This document shows, in pieces, positions 1-7,520 of a DNA stretch of 64,000 nucleotides. The DNA lies in the NCBI RefSeq assembly GCF_000296385.1, contig NZ_JH815185.1, forward strand, positions 289,960 through 353,959, given 5' to 3'. A program made the translations under genes and the position numbers. This stretch comes from Lachnoanaerobaculum sp. OBRC5-5. GTDB taxonomy: Bacteria > Bacillota > Clostridia > Lachnospirales > Lachnospiraceae. Under the pieces are notes generated by a model. It did no database searches and was not told where the DNA came from. It saw nothing but the letters and a program-made list of their open reading frames with translations. Within the stretch, counting starts at the first letter, position 1, and every line of letters begins with the position of its first letter.

Positions 1-322
1 AAGAATAAGCAAAACCGGATACAAACACTCTGTCGATAAAGCCCTTCAAAATAGCAGGCATACCGCTCCACCATATAGGGAAGATAAAGATAAGCTTATC
101 GGCTTCTTTGATCATATCACGATATTTGCAAGTCTCCGGACTTTTTGCAAGATCACGCCTTTTATTTTCTTCATCAAATTTCAGTACAGGATCAAAATTT
201 TCTTTATATAAGTCTATGGTTTTAATCTTATGTGTAGACGGAATAGAACTTTCCACCTGCTTTAGTATTGCATTATTAAAACTTTTACAATTTGGATGTG
301 CGTAAATAATCAAAATATTCAT
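1..322 (-). CDS. NAD(P)H-dependent flavodoxin-fold oxidoreductase, 3' part outside window
   Basis: Reading from the ATG at 320-322 toward position 1 gives about 107 residues with no stop, so the C-terminus lies outside the window. The start MNILIIYAHP and the later segment IFPIWWSGMPAILKGFIDRV are typical of the NQO1/MdaB/KefF-type FMN quinone reductases: a Rossmann-like first strand, then the flavin-contacting PxWW region. A ribosome site (AAAGGAG) lies inside the end of the upstream tetR gene, and the two genes overlap as ATGA, so they are translationally coupled. The gene is presumably controlled by its TetR partner. Substrate unknown. Confidence 0.85.
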   Translation of the reverse strand, partial: MNILIIYAHPNCKSFNNAILKQVESSIPSTHKIKTIDLYKENFDPVLKFDEENKRRDLAKSPETCKYRDMIKEADKLIFIFPIWWSGMPAILKGFIDRVFVSGFAYS

Positions 323-915
323 TTTCTTTCTCCTTTAATATAGATATCAAGCATATGCCTGATAGTACTTTGTATGGTTACATTATCCAGTTCATTTCCT
401 ATAGGGCTTCCTGAGATTACAGCAAGACCGGAGATAAAACTCCAAAAGTGGAGCAGAGACTCGGCTTCGCTATTTGTAAAGTTTTCCTCTTTTCGAAGCA
501 TCAGCACAATATGCTTAAACTTTGAAAATCCCGGGAAATCAGAGGTGTCTGAAATGGTATTTTCCGTGAATTTCATATATTTAAACGGGAATTTGATAAA
601 TAATGCCTCAAAAAAATAAGGATATTTCTTTGAAAAAATTATCAAATTAAGTCCCATTTGAACCAGCTGTTCTCCTGCACTTTGCTGTACATCCATATCC
701 TTAATAAGCTCATTATCAAGTAAGGTTGAAATATGCTTTAATACAACATTCAAATAATTTTCCTTGCTCTCAAAATGGCGATAAGGAGTACCATGAGTCA
801 CTCCGCAGGATTTGGCTACGGTTCTAAGCGATAAATTATCAATTCCGGATTGCTTTATTTCTTCCACCCCGGTTAAAATAAGATCTTCTTTTAATTTTTC
901 CGTATTTCTTTTCAT
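319..915 (-). CDS. TetR/AcrR family transcriptional regulator
   Basis: 198 aa, a normal length for TetR. Residues about 10-57 form the HTH: the segment LSLRTVAKSCGVTHGTPYRHF (about residues 23-43) matches the TetR recognition helix pattern with the closing YRHF. The C-terminal two thirds is an alpha-helical ligand domain of the WHG/TetR_C type. AGAGG precedes the ATG at 913-915. The gene overlaps the oxidoreductase start by 4 bases, and two identical operators lie directly upstream, so autoregulation of the two-gene operon is likely. The inducer cannot be read from the sequence. Confidence 0.9.
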   Translation of the reverse strand: MKRNTEKLKEDLILTGVEEIKQSGIDNLSLRTVAKSCGVTHGTPYRHFESKENYLNVVLKHISTLLDNELIKDMDVQQSAGEQLVQMGLNLIIFSKKYPYFFEALFIKFPFKYMKFTENTISDTSDFPGFSKFKHIVLMLRKEENFTNSEAESLLHFWSFISGLAVISGSPIGNELDNVTIQSTIRHMLDIYIKGERK

Positions 916-931
916 ATTCGCCTCTTCTAAA

Positions 932-969
932 AGTATACACTGTCTACAATATTAGTATACACTGTCTAC
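932..969 (-). promoter_or_regulatory. Tandem TetR operator (two identical 16-bp sites)
   Basis: The sequence AGTATACACTGTCTAC occurs at 932-947 and again at 954-969. Inside each is a 13-bp dyad of form TAnACA-n-TGTnTA, the size expected for a TetR dimer. The repeats start 22 bp apart, about two helical turns, and sit 17-54 bp upstream of the tetR start. Operator identity is inferred from position and symmetry. Confidence 0.75.
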
Positions 970-1038
970 TTTTATTGTCAAGGGGAAATATAAGGTAGTG
1001 GGAGAAGTTTTATTTTATAAAATTAAAAATAATTATGA

Positions 1039-1044
1039 TATAAT
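1039..1044 (+). promoter_or_regulatory. Probable -10 box for the DUF4869/P-loop pair
   Basis: A perfect TATAAT lies 60 bp upstream of the first gene of the pair. The -35 region is poor (T/A-rich, about 1016-1021), so the promoter call rests mainly on the -10 box and position. Confidence 0.45.
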
Positions 1045-1103
1045 AGATATTCAATATAAGAAAGAATTAGAAAGCCTATATTATAAAAACATGGAGGAGT
1101 ATT

Positions 1104-1565
1104 ATGCTCAGAGTATGGTTTGGCGACAGGGATAATGTAATATATAATACATCAGTGTATTTTAGTAATCGGTATAAAGATGGCTGGATTACAGATGATT
1201 TTGCAATGGCTGTTATTAAAGATATTGACAGGTCGGAGGTTTTGGATTCCCATACTATTAAAAGTCCTGTACTTGGACAAATTCCACCGGATAAATTATC
1301 AGGTGGGGTAAAAGCTTTGATTTTAATGAAAAATGAATCAACAAAAACATTTAATGCTTCAAACTGTGGAGATAATTGTGCAAAGTGGATTCTAAAGCTT
1401 GGAAAGGAAAGAGATTTTACCATAGCTTTATATCATATAATGGATTTTGGAAAGAAAGATTTTGAGATTCGTATTCTTAATAATAAAAATAAAAAGCTTA
1501 TTGTACATAATATGAGAGAGTTTTTGGATGTTGCGAATGATTATCTTAAGGGGAAGGTAGAATAA
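1104..1565 (+). CDS. DUF4869-like protein, first gene of a two-gene module
   Basis: 153 aa, soluble, no signal or membrane segment. GGAGGAG at 1092-1098 fixes the ATG at 1104. The N-terminus (MLRVWFGD...), the central P-x-x-LSGG-KAL segment (about residues 61-72) and the FNASNCGDNCAKWIL stretch (about 83-97) fit what I remember of DUF4869 proteins in Lachnospiraceae. No function is known to me. The conserved LSGGVKALILM segment precedes a cysteine pair (GDNCAKW context) that might be structural. The stop overlaps the ATG of the following P-loop protein by one base (TAATG), so the two are very likely made together and may form a complex. Confidence 0.7.
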   Translation: MLRVWFGDRDNVIYNTSVYFSNRYKDGWITDDFAMAVIKDIDRSEVLDSHTIKSPVLGQIPPDKLSGGVKALILMKNESTKTFNASNCGDNCAKWILKLGKERDFTIALYHIMDFGKKDFEIRILNNKNKKLIVHNMREFLDVANDYLKGKVE

Positions 1566-2530
1566 TGATTGGGAAAATACGTATCAAGGTAAGCAACCAA
1601 AGAAACTCTTACGATTTTACATTAAAGCGAAATATTACTATTCTCAGAGGAAATAGCGGCACAGGAAAAACCACATTATATGATATGGTAAGAGATTACA
1701 ATAATTTGGGAAAAGAAAGTGGAGTAAAAATAAGTGGTGGAAAAATTGCTGTATTGGAAGGGAAAAACTGGGAGAGAGAGCTTGATAATTTAGAGAAGAC
1801 TGTTGTAGTGATTGATGAAGGAAGCAAATTTATATCCTCACCTGAATTTGCAAAAAAGATAGATGCCTGTGATAATTATTTTCTTCTTATAACGAGGAAT
1901 TATCTGGAACAACTGCCATATAGTGTGGATGAGATATATAGGATTAAAGGAAGGGGTAAAAATAAGAGTTTAGAAAAAATTTATTTGGATAGAGACAGAT
2001 TTTATGACAATCCGAATCTTAAAAGATTTCCATTTCATCCGGATCTGATTATTACCGAAGACAGTAATTCGGGGAATCAATTTTTTAAAAATGCAGTTAA
2101 AGATATGGGTATAGAATGTATACCTGCAGGAGGAAAGTCCGGTATTAAAAAGCTTCTTGAGGAATATAAAGACTTAAATATTATTGTTGTGGCAGACGGT
2201 GCGGCGATAGGACCTGAAATGGAGAGCCTTGTTAAGGCACAGGAACTAAGCTATGGCAAATTGGCATTGTTTTTACCGGAATCGTTTGAATGGCTGATTT
2301 TAAAATCAGGTGTAATTGGAGAGATAGAAGAGTTAAATGAAACATATAATTATGTGGACAGTACAAAATATAAAAGTTGGGAACAGTATTTTACACATTT
2401 ATTAGTGGAACTGAGTAAAAATGACAAGGCTAAAAAATATAATAAAAGCAGATTGCCGAAGTATTATATACAGCCTATTGTAAAGGAAAAGATACTAAAT
2501 CAGATTCCACATCTTAAACTTGAGCCATAA
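1565..2530 (+). CDS. P-loop ATPase-like protein with possible Toprim-type C-terminal domain
   Basis: 321 aa. Residues about 29-37 (GNSGTGKTTL) are a Walker A motif; VVVIDEG at about 79-85 is a Walker B motif followed by LLITRN, like the D-loop/switch strand of short ABC-type ATPases. The span between them is unusually short (about 45 residues), with no ABC signature seen. From about residue 160, IITEDSNS, a glycine-rich GGKSG and a hydrophobic strand ending VVADG (about 205-218) resemble the Glu, Gly and Asp motifs of Toprim domains as in OLD or DUF4435 nucleases. The Toprim call is inference. It would make this a miniature ATPase-nuclease partner for the DUF4869 protein. Confidence 0.65.
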   Translation: MIGKIRIKVSNQRNSYDFTLKRNITILRGNSGTGKTTLYDMVRDYNNLGKESGVKISGGKIAVLEGKNWERELDNLEKTVVVIDEGSKFISSPEFAKKIDACDNYFLLITRNYLEQLPYSVDEIYRIKGRGKNKSLEKIYLDRDRFYDNPNLKRFPFHPDLIITEDSNSGNQFFKNAVKDMGIECIPAGGKSGIKKLLEEYKDLNIIVVADGAAIGPEMESLVKAQELSYGKLALFLPESFEWLILKSGVIGEIEELNETYNYVDSTKYKSWEQYFTHLLVELSKNDKAKKYNKSRLPKYYIQPIVKEKILNQIPHLKLEP

Positions 2531-2562
2531 AAATATTATAAAGCTATTGTAAAAAATACCGT

Positions 2563-2592
2563 ATTTACATAACTATATGAAAATGTTACCTG
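2563..2592 (+). repeat. Left copy of metK promoter sequence (degraded -10)
   Basis: Positions 2563-2585 match 4340-4362 exactly over 23 bp. The similarity extends upstream as AAAATAC with a 2-bp difference. The -35 TTTACA is kept, but at the 17-bp position the -10 reads TACCTG instead of TATACT. It is a direct repeat flanking the peptidase E region. Confidence 0.8.
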
Positions 2593-2623
2593 ACTTCCGT
2601 CGTTTCTCTCAAAACCTAGTACT

Positions 2624-2812
2624 CTAGGTGTCCAAGAGCATGCAGTTTTGAAAGAAATTGTCGACTTCAGCTTTGTTTAAATAGAGGGCATCAAGGTTAC
2701 TAAAACCAACCGGTTTTTTAATCTTTTCGTTAATAGCCTGATCTCTTGATATATTGATATATGTATTATCACCTTTATTTACCACCCTAAAATCACTCAT
2801 AAAGTTGATCAA
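2624..2812 (-). pseudogene. Small reading frame, possible gene remnant
   Basis: 62 codons from 2812, or 58 from the internal ATG (MSDFRVVNKG...). The composition is protein-like (mixed charge, NISRDQAINEKIKKPVGFSN). There is no good ribosome site ahead of either ATG and no recognisable domain. It sits between the inverted CTTCCGTCG/CGACGGAAG pair. It could be a decayed fragment or a chance frame. Confidence 0.25.
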
Positions 2813-3018
2813 GTCATATAGGCTATTAGAAATTTAAAACTTCGGAACTTTCATAGTACTTCGACGGAAGACGGGACTTTGGGTCATGTTGGCTTTTTCA
2901 TTATTTATAATATATGCTATGTTAATAATTTGAAATATGCTAAAATATATAAGCCAATTGTTTGAATTTATAGTGGACCACTTGAAAAACAAATTTACGG
3001 AAGGAGAGTGATATTGAA

Positions 3019-3468
3019 ATGTGCAAGGAATGTTATGCTGATAATAATAGAACAACACCACTTTTAAAGCCATTTGATTGTTTAAAAAATCATATACAAT
3101 ATATTTGTGGTTCTTGTGGTCGTTGCATTTGTATTTCTAAAGATCCAAAGAGAGGATTGCAACGCTGGAATTTCCCCTTTGAGTCATTAGAAATTGCTAA
3201 GTTATATTTGAGAACTGCTGATTATACAATGAAAAAATCTTGTGGAATCTATGAGATTAAGAACAAGAATGGTAGATTATCATACAAAATCTTTGCGGAT
3301 AGTGAAGACTTGCGAGTATATCTAAGAAATAATAAAGATAAAACTTGTGAAATGATGTTTCCTGTTTTCCGTGTGGAAGAATATAAAGAGTATCCAAATA
3401 CGCAGATTAGAAAATTAACTTTTGACGAAATACAAAAATATATGTCGGAAAGGCAAATTTGCAGTTGA
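3019..3468 (+). CDS. Cysteine-rich hypothetical protein (zinc-ribbon-like N-terminus)
   Basis: 149 aa. AAGGAGAG at 3001-3008 supports the ATG at 3019. The N-terminus carries CKEC (residues 2-5), C20 and the cluster CGSCGRCIC (about 30-38), a plausible zinc-binding fold, followed by a basic stretch (KDPKRGLQRW). The rest is mixed alpha/beta with no domain I recognise. The frame stays open for 38 codons after the TGA (see the findings), so the protein may be shortened. The gene lies in the cassette next to peptidase E, with AT-rich codon use. Confidence 0.7.
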   Translation: MCKECYADNNRTTPLLKPFDCLKNHIQYICGSCGRCICISKDPKRGLQRWNFPFESLEIAKLYLRTADYTMKKSCGIYEIKNKNGRLSYKIFADSEDLRVYLRNNKDKTCEMMFPVFRVEEYKEYPNTQIRKLTFDEIQKYMSERQICS

Positions 3469-3585
3469 CGAGATGATTGGTCTAATGGAGAATTAGAAGT
3501 AGTAGAATCAACTCAAAAAGTATTGAGGTATAGTATGTGTGGAATTTCTACCGATTTATATAATAATAAATTTACAGTTTGCTAG
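3469..3585 (+). pseudogene. In-frame continuation after the stop of the cysteine-rich gene
   Basis: Directly after the TGA at 3466-3468 the same frame continues for 38 codons (RDDWSNGELEVVEST..., ending ...KFTVC) to TAG at 3583-3585. No ribosome site precedes it. It may be the lost C-terminus of the upstream gene after a nonsense mutation, or a remnant of another gene. Confidence 0.35.
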
Positions 3586-3620
3586 TATGGGTAAATTTGA
3601 ATTTATAAAGGAGAATTTAG

Positions 3621-4223
3621 ATGAAACTGTTTTTGTGTTCGCACTTTTCAAGTGTAGGAAGTTTGATAAAAGAAGAAATTGATAACAAGAAAGTCGCATT
3701 TATTCCAACAGCTTCACTGCGTGAAGGCTATACAGGTTATGTTGGCTCGGCTCGAAAACTATTTAAAAAACTTGGAGCAGCCGTAACTGAAATTGATATT
3801 TCAACGGAGACTTATTCAACAATAAAGTCTGTTTTTGAAGATGCGGATATTATATATTTTACTGGCGGAAATTCTTTTTTCCTTATGGATCAACTACGCA
3901 AAACGGGAACTGATGAGTTGTTGAAGAAAGAATTAGCAAATGGAAAACTCATGATTGGTGAATCGGCAGGTGCGATTATATGTGCTCAAACCATACAATA
4001 TATTGAACAAATGGACGAGAAGCCGGAGGATTACTCACAAAAAGATGATTTAGGTCTTGATTTGATTGATTTCTATGTTCTTCCGCATTATCTTATGGCA
4101 CCATTTAAGAAAGTTACCGAGAAAATAATGACTAAGTTTTCGGATTTAAATCTATTACCAATTAACAACCGTCAGGGAATTGTAATTGATGGTGAAGGTT
4201 CGAAGGTAATTTGTAAAGACTAA
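3621..4223 (+). CDS. Peptidase S51 family protein (peptidase E-like)
   Basis: 200 aa, close to the usual 200-230 of dipeptidase E-type enzymes, which cleave N-terminal Asp dipeptides. The strand-turn FTGGNSFFLMDQL (about 79-91) and the nucleophile elbow GESAGAII (about 113-120, Ser115) are the family signatures; the PHYL segment (about 153-156) supplies the usual histidine region. TAAAGGAG precedes the ATG. It is cytosolic with no signal peptide. It lies as the last gene of the cassette between the two metK promoter copies, which suggests it was inserted there. Confidence 0.88.
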   Translation: MKLFLCSHFSSVGSLIKEEIDNKKVAFIPTASLREGYTGYVGSARKLFKKLGAAVTEIDISTETYSTIKSVFEDADIIYFTGGNSFFLMDQLRKTGTDELLKKELANGKLMIGESAGAIICAQTIQYIEQMDEKPEDYSQKDDLGLDLIDFYVLPHYLMAPFKKVTEKIMTKFSDLNLLPINNRQGIVIDGEGSKVICKD

Positions 4224-4250
4224 TTTGAAAATCTCTGTTTGCCGAGCTGA

Positions 4251-4320
4251 ATAAAATTAAATACGGAAGATGTATCATAGGGATAGTGGAAATAAACTTT
4301 TCACCCTAGGAATTTTATTC
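4251..4320. repeat. Long imperfect inverted repeat upstream of metK promoter
   Basis: Nested pairing arms: AATAAAATT (4251-4259) with AATTTTATT (4312-4320), then TAGGG with CCCTA, then GTGGAAA with TTTTCAC around a short loop. No T-run follows, so it is not a classical terminator for peptidase E. It may mark the right edge of the inserted cassette. Confidence 0.5.
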
Positions 4321-4340
4321 ATTGTTAAGAAAATACAATA

Positions 4341-4369
4341 TTTACATAACTATATGAAAATGGTATACT
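4341..4369 (+). promoter_or_regulatory. metK promoter
   Basis: TTTACA (4341-4346), a 17-bp spacer and TATACT (4364-4369), followed about 45 bp later by the S-box. It is a near-consensus sigma-A promoter in the right place for the riboswitch leader. Confidence 0.8.
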
Positions 4370-4414
4370 ATGCTTGCAACAAAATAATTTTGCCCTGAAG
4401 GGTATATACATATA

Positions 4415-4510
4415 CACTTATTAAGAGTGACGGAGAGTTAAGGATCTGTGATGTCACGGCAACCCCTTTTAGGAAGGTGCCAACCTGAGCGAGAAATCGA
4501 GCAATGAGTG
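4415..4510 (+). ncRNA. SAM-I riboswitch (S-box leader)
   Basis: The conserved core elements are in order: AGAGTGACGGAG (P2/J region), ACGGCAACC, AGGAAGGTGCCAACCTG and the closing strand. P1 forms from CACTTATT (4415-4422) with AATGAGTG (4503-4510). A terminator follows at once. In this family SAM binding stabilises P1 and lets the terminator form, switching off methionine and SAM genes. It lies directly upstream of metK. Confidence 0.93.
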
Positions 4511-4518
4511 GAAACCTT

Positions 4519-4543
4519 AGTCCACCATTTGGTGGACTTTTTT
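4519..4543 (+). terminator. Riboswitch-controlled terminator upstream of metK
   Basis: AGTCCACC (4519-4526), loop ATTT, GGTGGACT (4531-4538), then a run of T. This is the expression platform of the SAM riboswitch. A metK start placed at 4508 would run through this hairpin, another reason to reject that start. Confidence 0.9.
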
Positions 4544-4570
4544 ATATATAAGTGTAAAGATAGGAGAGAA

Positions 4571-5755
4571 ATGGAAGAGAGAAGACTTTTTACTTCAGAA
4601 TCAGTTACTGAGGGACATCCTGATAAGATGTGCGATCAGATTTCAGATGCAATATTGGATGCATATTTAAGTGCGGACCCGAATTCGAGAGTGGCTTGTG
4701 AGACAGCTACAACTACAGGTATGGTACTTGTAATGGGAGAAATCTCATCAAAGGCAACTGTTGATATTCAAAAGATAGTTAGAGAAACTGTAAGAGAAAT
4801 AGGTTATGACAGAGCAAAATACGGCTTTGACTGTGATACCTGCAGTGTGCTTGTAGCACTTGATGAGCAGTCAAGTGATATAGCAATGGGTGTAGATAAG
4901 GCGCTTGAGTCAAGAGAGCATATTGATAAAGAGGATGAGGACAATGGTGCAGGTGACCAGGGACTTATGTTCGGATATGCTACAGATGAAACAAAAGAGT
5001 TTATGCCATACCCTATATATCTTGCACATAATCTTGCAAAGAGACTTACACAGGTAAGAAAAGACGGTACTCTTAAGTATCTTAGACCTGACGGCAAGAC
5101 ACAGGTTACAGTAGAGTATGATGAGGAAGGTAAGCCTGTAAGAATAGATACAGTTGTACTTTCCACACAGCATGATGAGGATGTGGAGCAGGAGCAGATT
5201 CATACGGATATAAAGAAATATGTATTTGATGAAATAATTCCACAGGATATGGTCGATGAGAATACAAAATACTTTATAAATCCTACAGGTAGATTTGTTA
5301 TAGGTGGACCTCACGGAGACTCCGGACTTACAGGAAGAAAGATAATAGTGGATACTTACGGCGGTTATGCAAGACATGGCGGAGGTGCTTTCTCAGGTAA
5401 GGACAGTACTAAGGTGGACAGATCGGCAGCTTATGCAGCAAGATATGTTGCAAAGAATATAGTAGCTGCAGGACTTGCAAAGAAATGTGAGATTCAGTTA
5501 TCTTATGCTATCGGTGTGGCTCATCCTACATCTATTTCAGTAGATACATTCGGAACAGGAAAGATAAGTGACAGTGCAATAGTTGAGCTTATCAGAAAGC
5601 ATTTTGATTTAAGACCTACCGCAATCATAAAGATGCTTGATCTCAGAAAGCCTATTTTCAAGCAGACTGCGGCATACGGACATTTTGGAAGAGATGATTT
5701 GAGTCTTCCATGGGAAAGACTTGATAAGGTAGAAGAACTTAAGAAGGCTATCTGA
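4571..5755 (+). CDS. metK: S-adenosylmethionine synthetase
   Basis: 394 aa from the ATG at 4571, chosen because AGGAG (4562-4566) precedes it and the family starts [15 protein letters not shown] at this point. An upstream in-frame ATG at 4508 lies in the riboswitch. It makes SAM from methionine and ATP in the cytosol as a tetramer. The motifs GHPDK, GAGDQG-MFGYA (methionine/ATP site) and GGGAFSGKD (P-loop-like, metal and phosphate binding) are all intact. The stop overlaps the start of the following histidine kinase by one base, so metK and the two-component system should share the SAM-controlled transcript. Confidence 0.97.
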   Translation: MEERRLFTSESVTEGHPDKMCDQISDAILDAYLSADPNSRVACETATTTGMVLVMGEISSKATVDIQKIVRETVREIGYDRAKYGFDCDTCSVLVALDEQSSDIAMGVDKALESREHIDKEDEDNGAGDQGLMFGYATDETKEFMPYPIYLAHNLAKRLTQVRKDGTLKYLRPDGKTQVTVEYDEEGKPVRIDTVVLSTQHDEDVEQEQIHTDIKKYVFDEIIPQDMVDENTKYFINPTGRFVIGGPHGDSGLTGRKIIVDTYGGYARHGGGAFSGKDSTKVDRSAAYAARYVAKNIVAAGLAKKCEIQLSYAIGVAHPTSISVDTFGTGKISDSAIVELIRKHFDLRPTAIIKMLDLRKPIFKQTAAYGHFGRDDLSLPWERLDKVEELKKAI

Positions 5756-6786
5756 TGAAAATCGGCTCCGGTTTATTTTCGATATTTTGCCTTATAATAA
5801 TCATACCGTCTATACTTCTCATATACAGTATGAATTATGATACTACGGGTAATATAGGTATCTGGCTTACCATTCTTGTAACCATAATAGATATTGTGGC
5901 GGTTGTTATGTGGGTTTGGATTTATAAAAGAATCCTTGTTCCTCTGGATAAATTGCAAACCGCCACAAAGAGGATAGCAGACGGAGATTTGGATTACCAA
6001 TTGGATGAAAAAGATTTTTCGGAAATTCCTTTTTTATATAATGATTTTGAGAGAATGAGAATCAAGTTAAAGGAAGATGAAGAAGAAAAAAAGCGTTCCG
6101 AAGATGCGGCAAAAGAGCTGGTAAGTAATATTTCTCATGATTTAAAGACACCGCTTACAGCAATAAGAGGATATGTGGAGGGAATACTTGACGGTGTTGC
6201 CTCATCACCTCAAAAGACAAGAGATTACCTGAATACAATATATAATAAGACAAATGATATGACTTCATTGATTGACGAGTTGCTGTATTATTCGCAAGTT
6301 GCAGAAAAACACATGTCCTATAAATACGAAAAGATTTATGTAAAAGAATTTTTTGATGAATATGCAAAGGATTTGTATCTGGAACTTGAAACAATAAAAA
6401 TAAAATTTGAGTATATAGTTAATGTAGGCCGACATACTGTTATAGATATGGATAAAGAACAGATAAAGAGAGCCTTAAACAATATCGTTTCAAATGCTGT
6501 GAAATATATGGACAAGGAAGAACCTGAAATTCATTTTAGAGTCACAGAAACGTCGGATGCAATAAATATACAAATCTCGGATAACGGCAGAGGGATAGAC
6601 GAAAAAGATTTGCCGCATATATTTGAGAGATTTTACAGAAGTGATGTGTCAAGAAATACTAAACTTGGAGGTAGCGGTATAGGACTTTCTATTGTAAAAA
6701 AAGTAATAGAAAATCATGAAGGAAGTGTTGTAGCTATGTCTAAACCCGGTGTAGGAACAGAGGTTGGCATAGAGTTAAAGAAGTAG
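5755..6786 (+). CDS. Membrane sensor histidine kinase
   Basis: 343 aa. Two membrane segments (about residues 5-25 and 36-57) are separated by a very short external loop. Then come a HAMP linker (about 58-115), HisKA with phospho-acceptor His128 in NISHDLKTPL, and HATPase_c with N-box NNIVSNAVKY (242-251), G1 DNGRGI (277-281) and G2 GGSGIGLS (305-312). The tiny sensor loop suggests intramembrane sensing. The start overlaps the metK stop (TGATG) and the response regulator follows after 10 bp. It probably reports cell-envelope or membrane stress, but the signal is unknown. Confidence 0.93.
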   Translation: MKIGSGLFSIFCLIIIIPSILLIYSMNYDTTGNIGIWLTILVTIIDIVAVVMWVWIYKRILVPLDKLQTATKRIADGDLDYQLDEKDFSEIPFLYNDFERMRIKLKEDEEEKKRSEDAAKELVSNISHDLKTPLTAIRGYVEGILDGVASSPQKTRDYLNTIYNKTNDMTSLIDELLYYSQVAEKHMSYKYEKIYVKEFFDEYAKDLYLELETIKIKFEYIVNVGRHTVIDMDKEQIKRALNNIVSNAVKYMDKEEPEIHFRVTETSDAINIQISDNGRGIDEKDLPHIFERFYRSDVSRNTKLGGSGIGLSIVKKVIENHEGSVVAMSKPGVGTEVGIELKK

Positions 6787-6796
6787 GAGATATAAA

Positions 6797-7486
6797 ATGG
6801 GCAAAGTTCTTATAATAGAGGATGAAGTAAGTATAGCTGAGCTGGAAAGGGATTATTTGGAAATATCCGGCTTTGAGGTCGATATTTCAACTGACGGTAA
6901 AGAAGGACTTGGAAGAGCGTTAAATGAAAACTATGAGTTGGTATTATTGGATTTGATGCTGCCCGGAGTTGACGGATATGAGATATGTAAGCAGATAAGA
7001 GCTGTAAAAGAGATACCTATTATCATGGTCAGTGCAAAAAAGAATGATATTGACAAGATAAGAGGACTTGGACTGGGAGCGGATGATTATATGACCAAGC
7101 CTTTTCCCCCCAGTGAACTTGTGGCAAGAGTAAAGGCACATATTAACAGATATGACAGGTTGGCAGGTGTTTTAACAGCAAATAAGGACATTGTAGAAAT
7201 CAGAGATTTGAAGATAGATGCAGGTTCCAGAAGAGTTTGGGGCTATGGAGAAGAGAAAACACTGACTGCAAAAGAGTTTGATATACTCTACTTCCTTGCA
7301 AAACATCCGAACAAGGTATATTCAAAAGAAGATCTCTTTAAAGAAGTATGGGGGCTTGAGTCAATGGGTGATATTTCAACAGTTACCGTACATATCAAAA
7401 ATATCAGAGAAAAAATAGAGCAGGACAGTTCAAAACCTCAATTTATAGAGACTATTTGGGGTGTTGGATACAGATTTAGAGGATAA
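6797..7486 (+). CDS. OmpR/PhoB-family response regulator
   Basis: 229 aa. The receiver domain has the acidic pair E8/D9, phospho-acceptor Asp52 in LLDLMLPG, Ser79 and Lys101 (TKPF). The C-terminal winged helix (about 130-229) ends with the typical TVHIKNIREKIE and WGVGYRF motifs. TAGGAG precedes the ATG. It pairs with the kinase immediately upstream; both lie in the metK transcription unit. The target genes are not identifiable from the window. Confidence 0.95.
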   Translation: MGKVLIIEDEVSIAELERDYLEISGFEVDISTDGKEGLGRALNENYELVLLDLMLPGVDGYEICKQIRAVKEIPIIMVSAKKNDIDKIRGLGLGADDYMTKPFPPSELVARVKAHINRYDRLAGVLTANKDIVEIRDLKIDAGSRRVWGYGEEKTLTAKEFDILYFLAKHPNKVYSKEDLFKEVWGLESMGDISTVTVHIKNIREKIEQDSSKPQFIETIWGVGYRFRG

Positions 7487-7491
7487 AGATA

Positions 7492-7520
7492 AGGGTCGAC
7501 AAAGGTCGGCCCTATATTTA
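7492..7520. terminator. Bidirectional terminator between response regulator and azlD
   Basis: AGGGTCGAC (7492-7500), loop AAAG, GTCGGCCCT (7505-7513) with one G-T pair, followed by an AT-rich tract. It ends the metK transcript and, on the other strand, azlCD. Confidence 0.75.

Larger units (their letters stand above)
2531..3018. other. 488-bp intergenic stretch, left part of the metK-promoter-flanked cassette
   Basis: It holds the degraded copy of the metK promoter (2563-2592), a weak minus-strand reading frame (2624-2812), and an inverted pair CTTCCGTCG (2594-2602) / CGACGGAAG (2862-2870) bracketing that frame. The rest is AT-rich with no convincing promoter or terminator. The inverted pair may be a remnant of a small mobile element, but no transposase is present. 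Confidence 0.5.

Noticed and set aside
2594-2870. Inverted pair CTTCCGTCG/CGACGGAAG as ends of an insertion sequence
   Set aside because: Only nine bases match, no transposase and no target duplication directly outside; kept only as a note in the intergenic entry.
4508-4570. Upstream in-frame ATG for metK adding 21 residues
   Set aside because: It lies at the end of the riboswitch and would be translated through the terminator hairpin; the family start and AGGAG fit the ATG at 4571.
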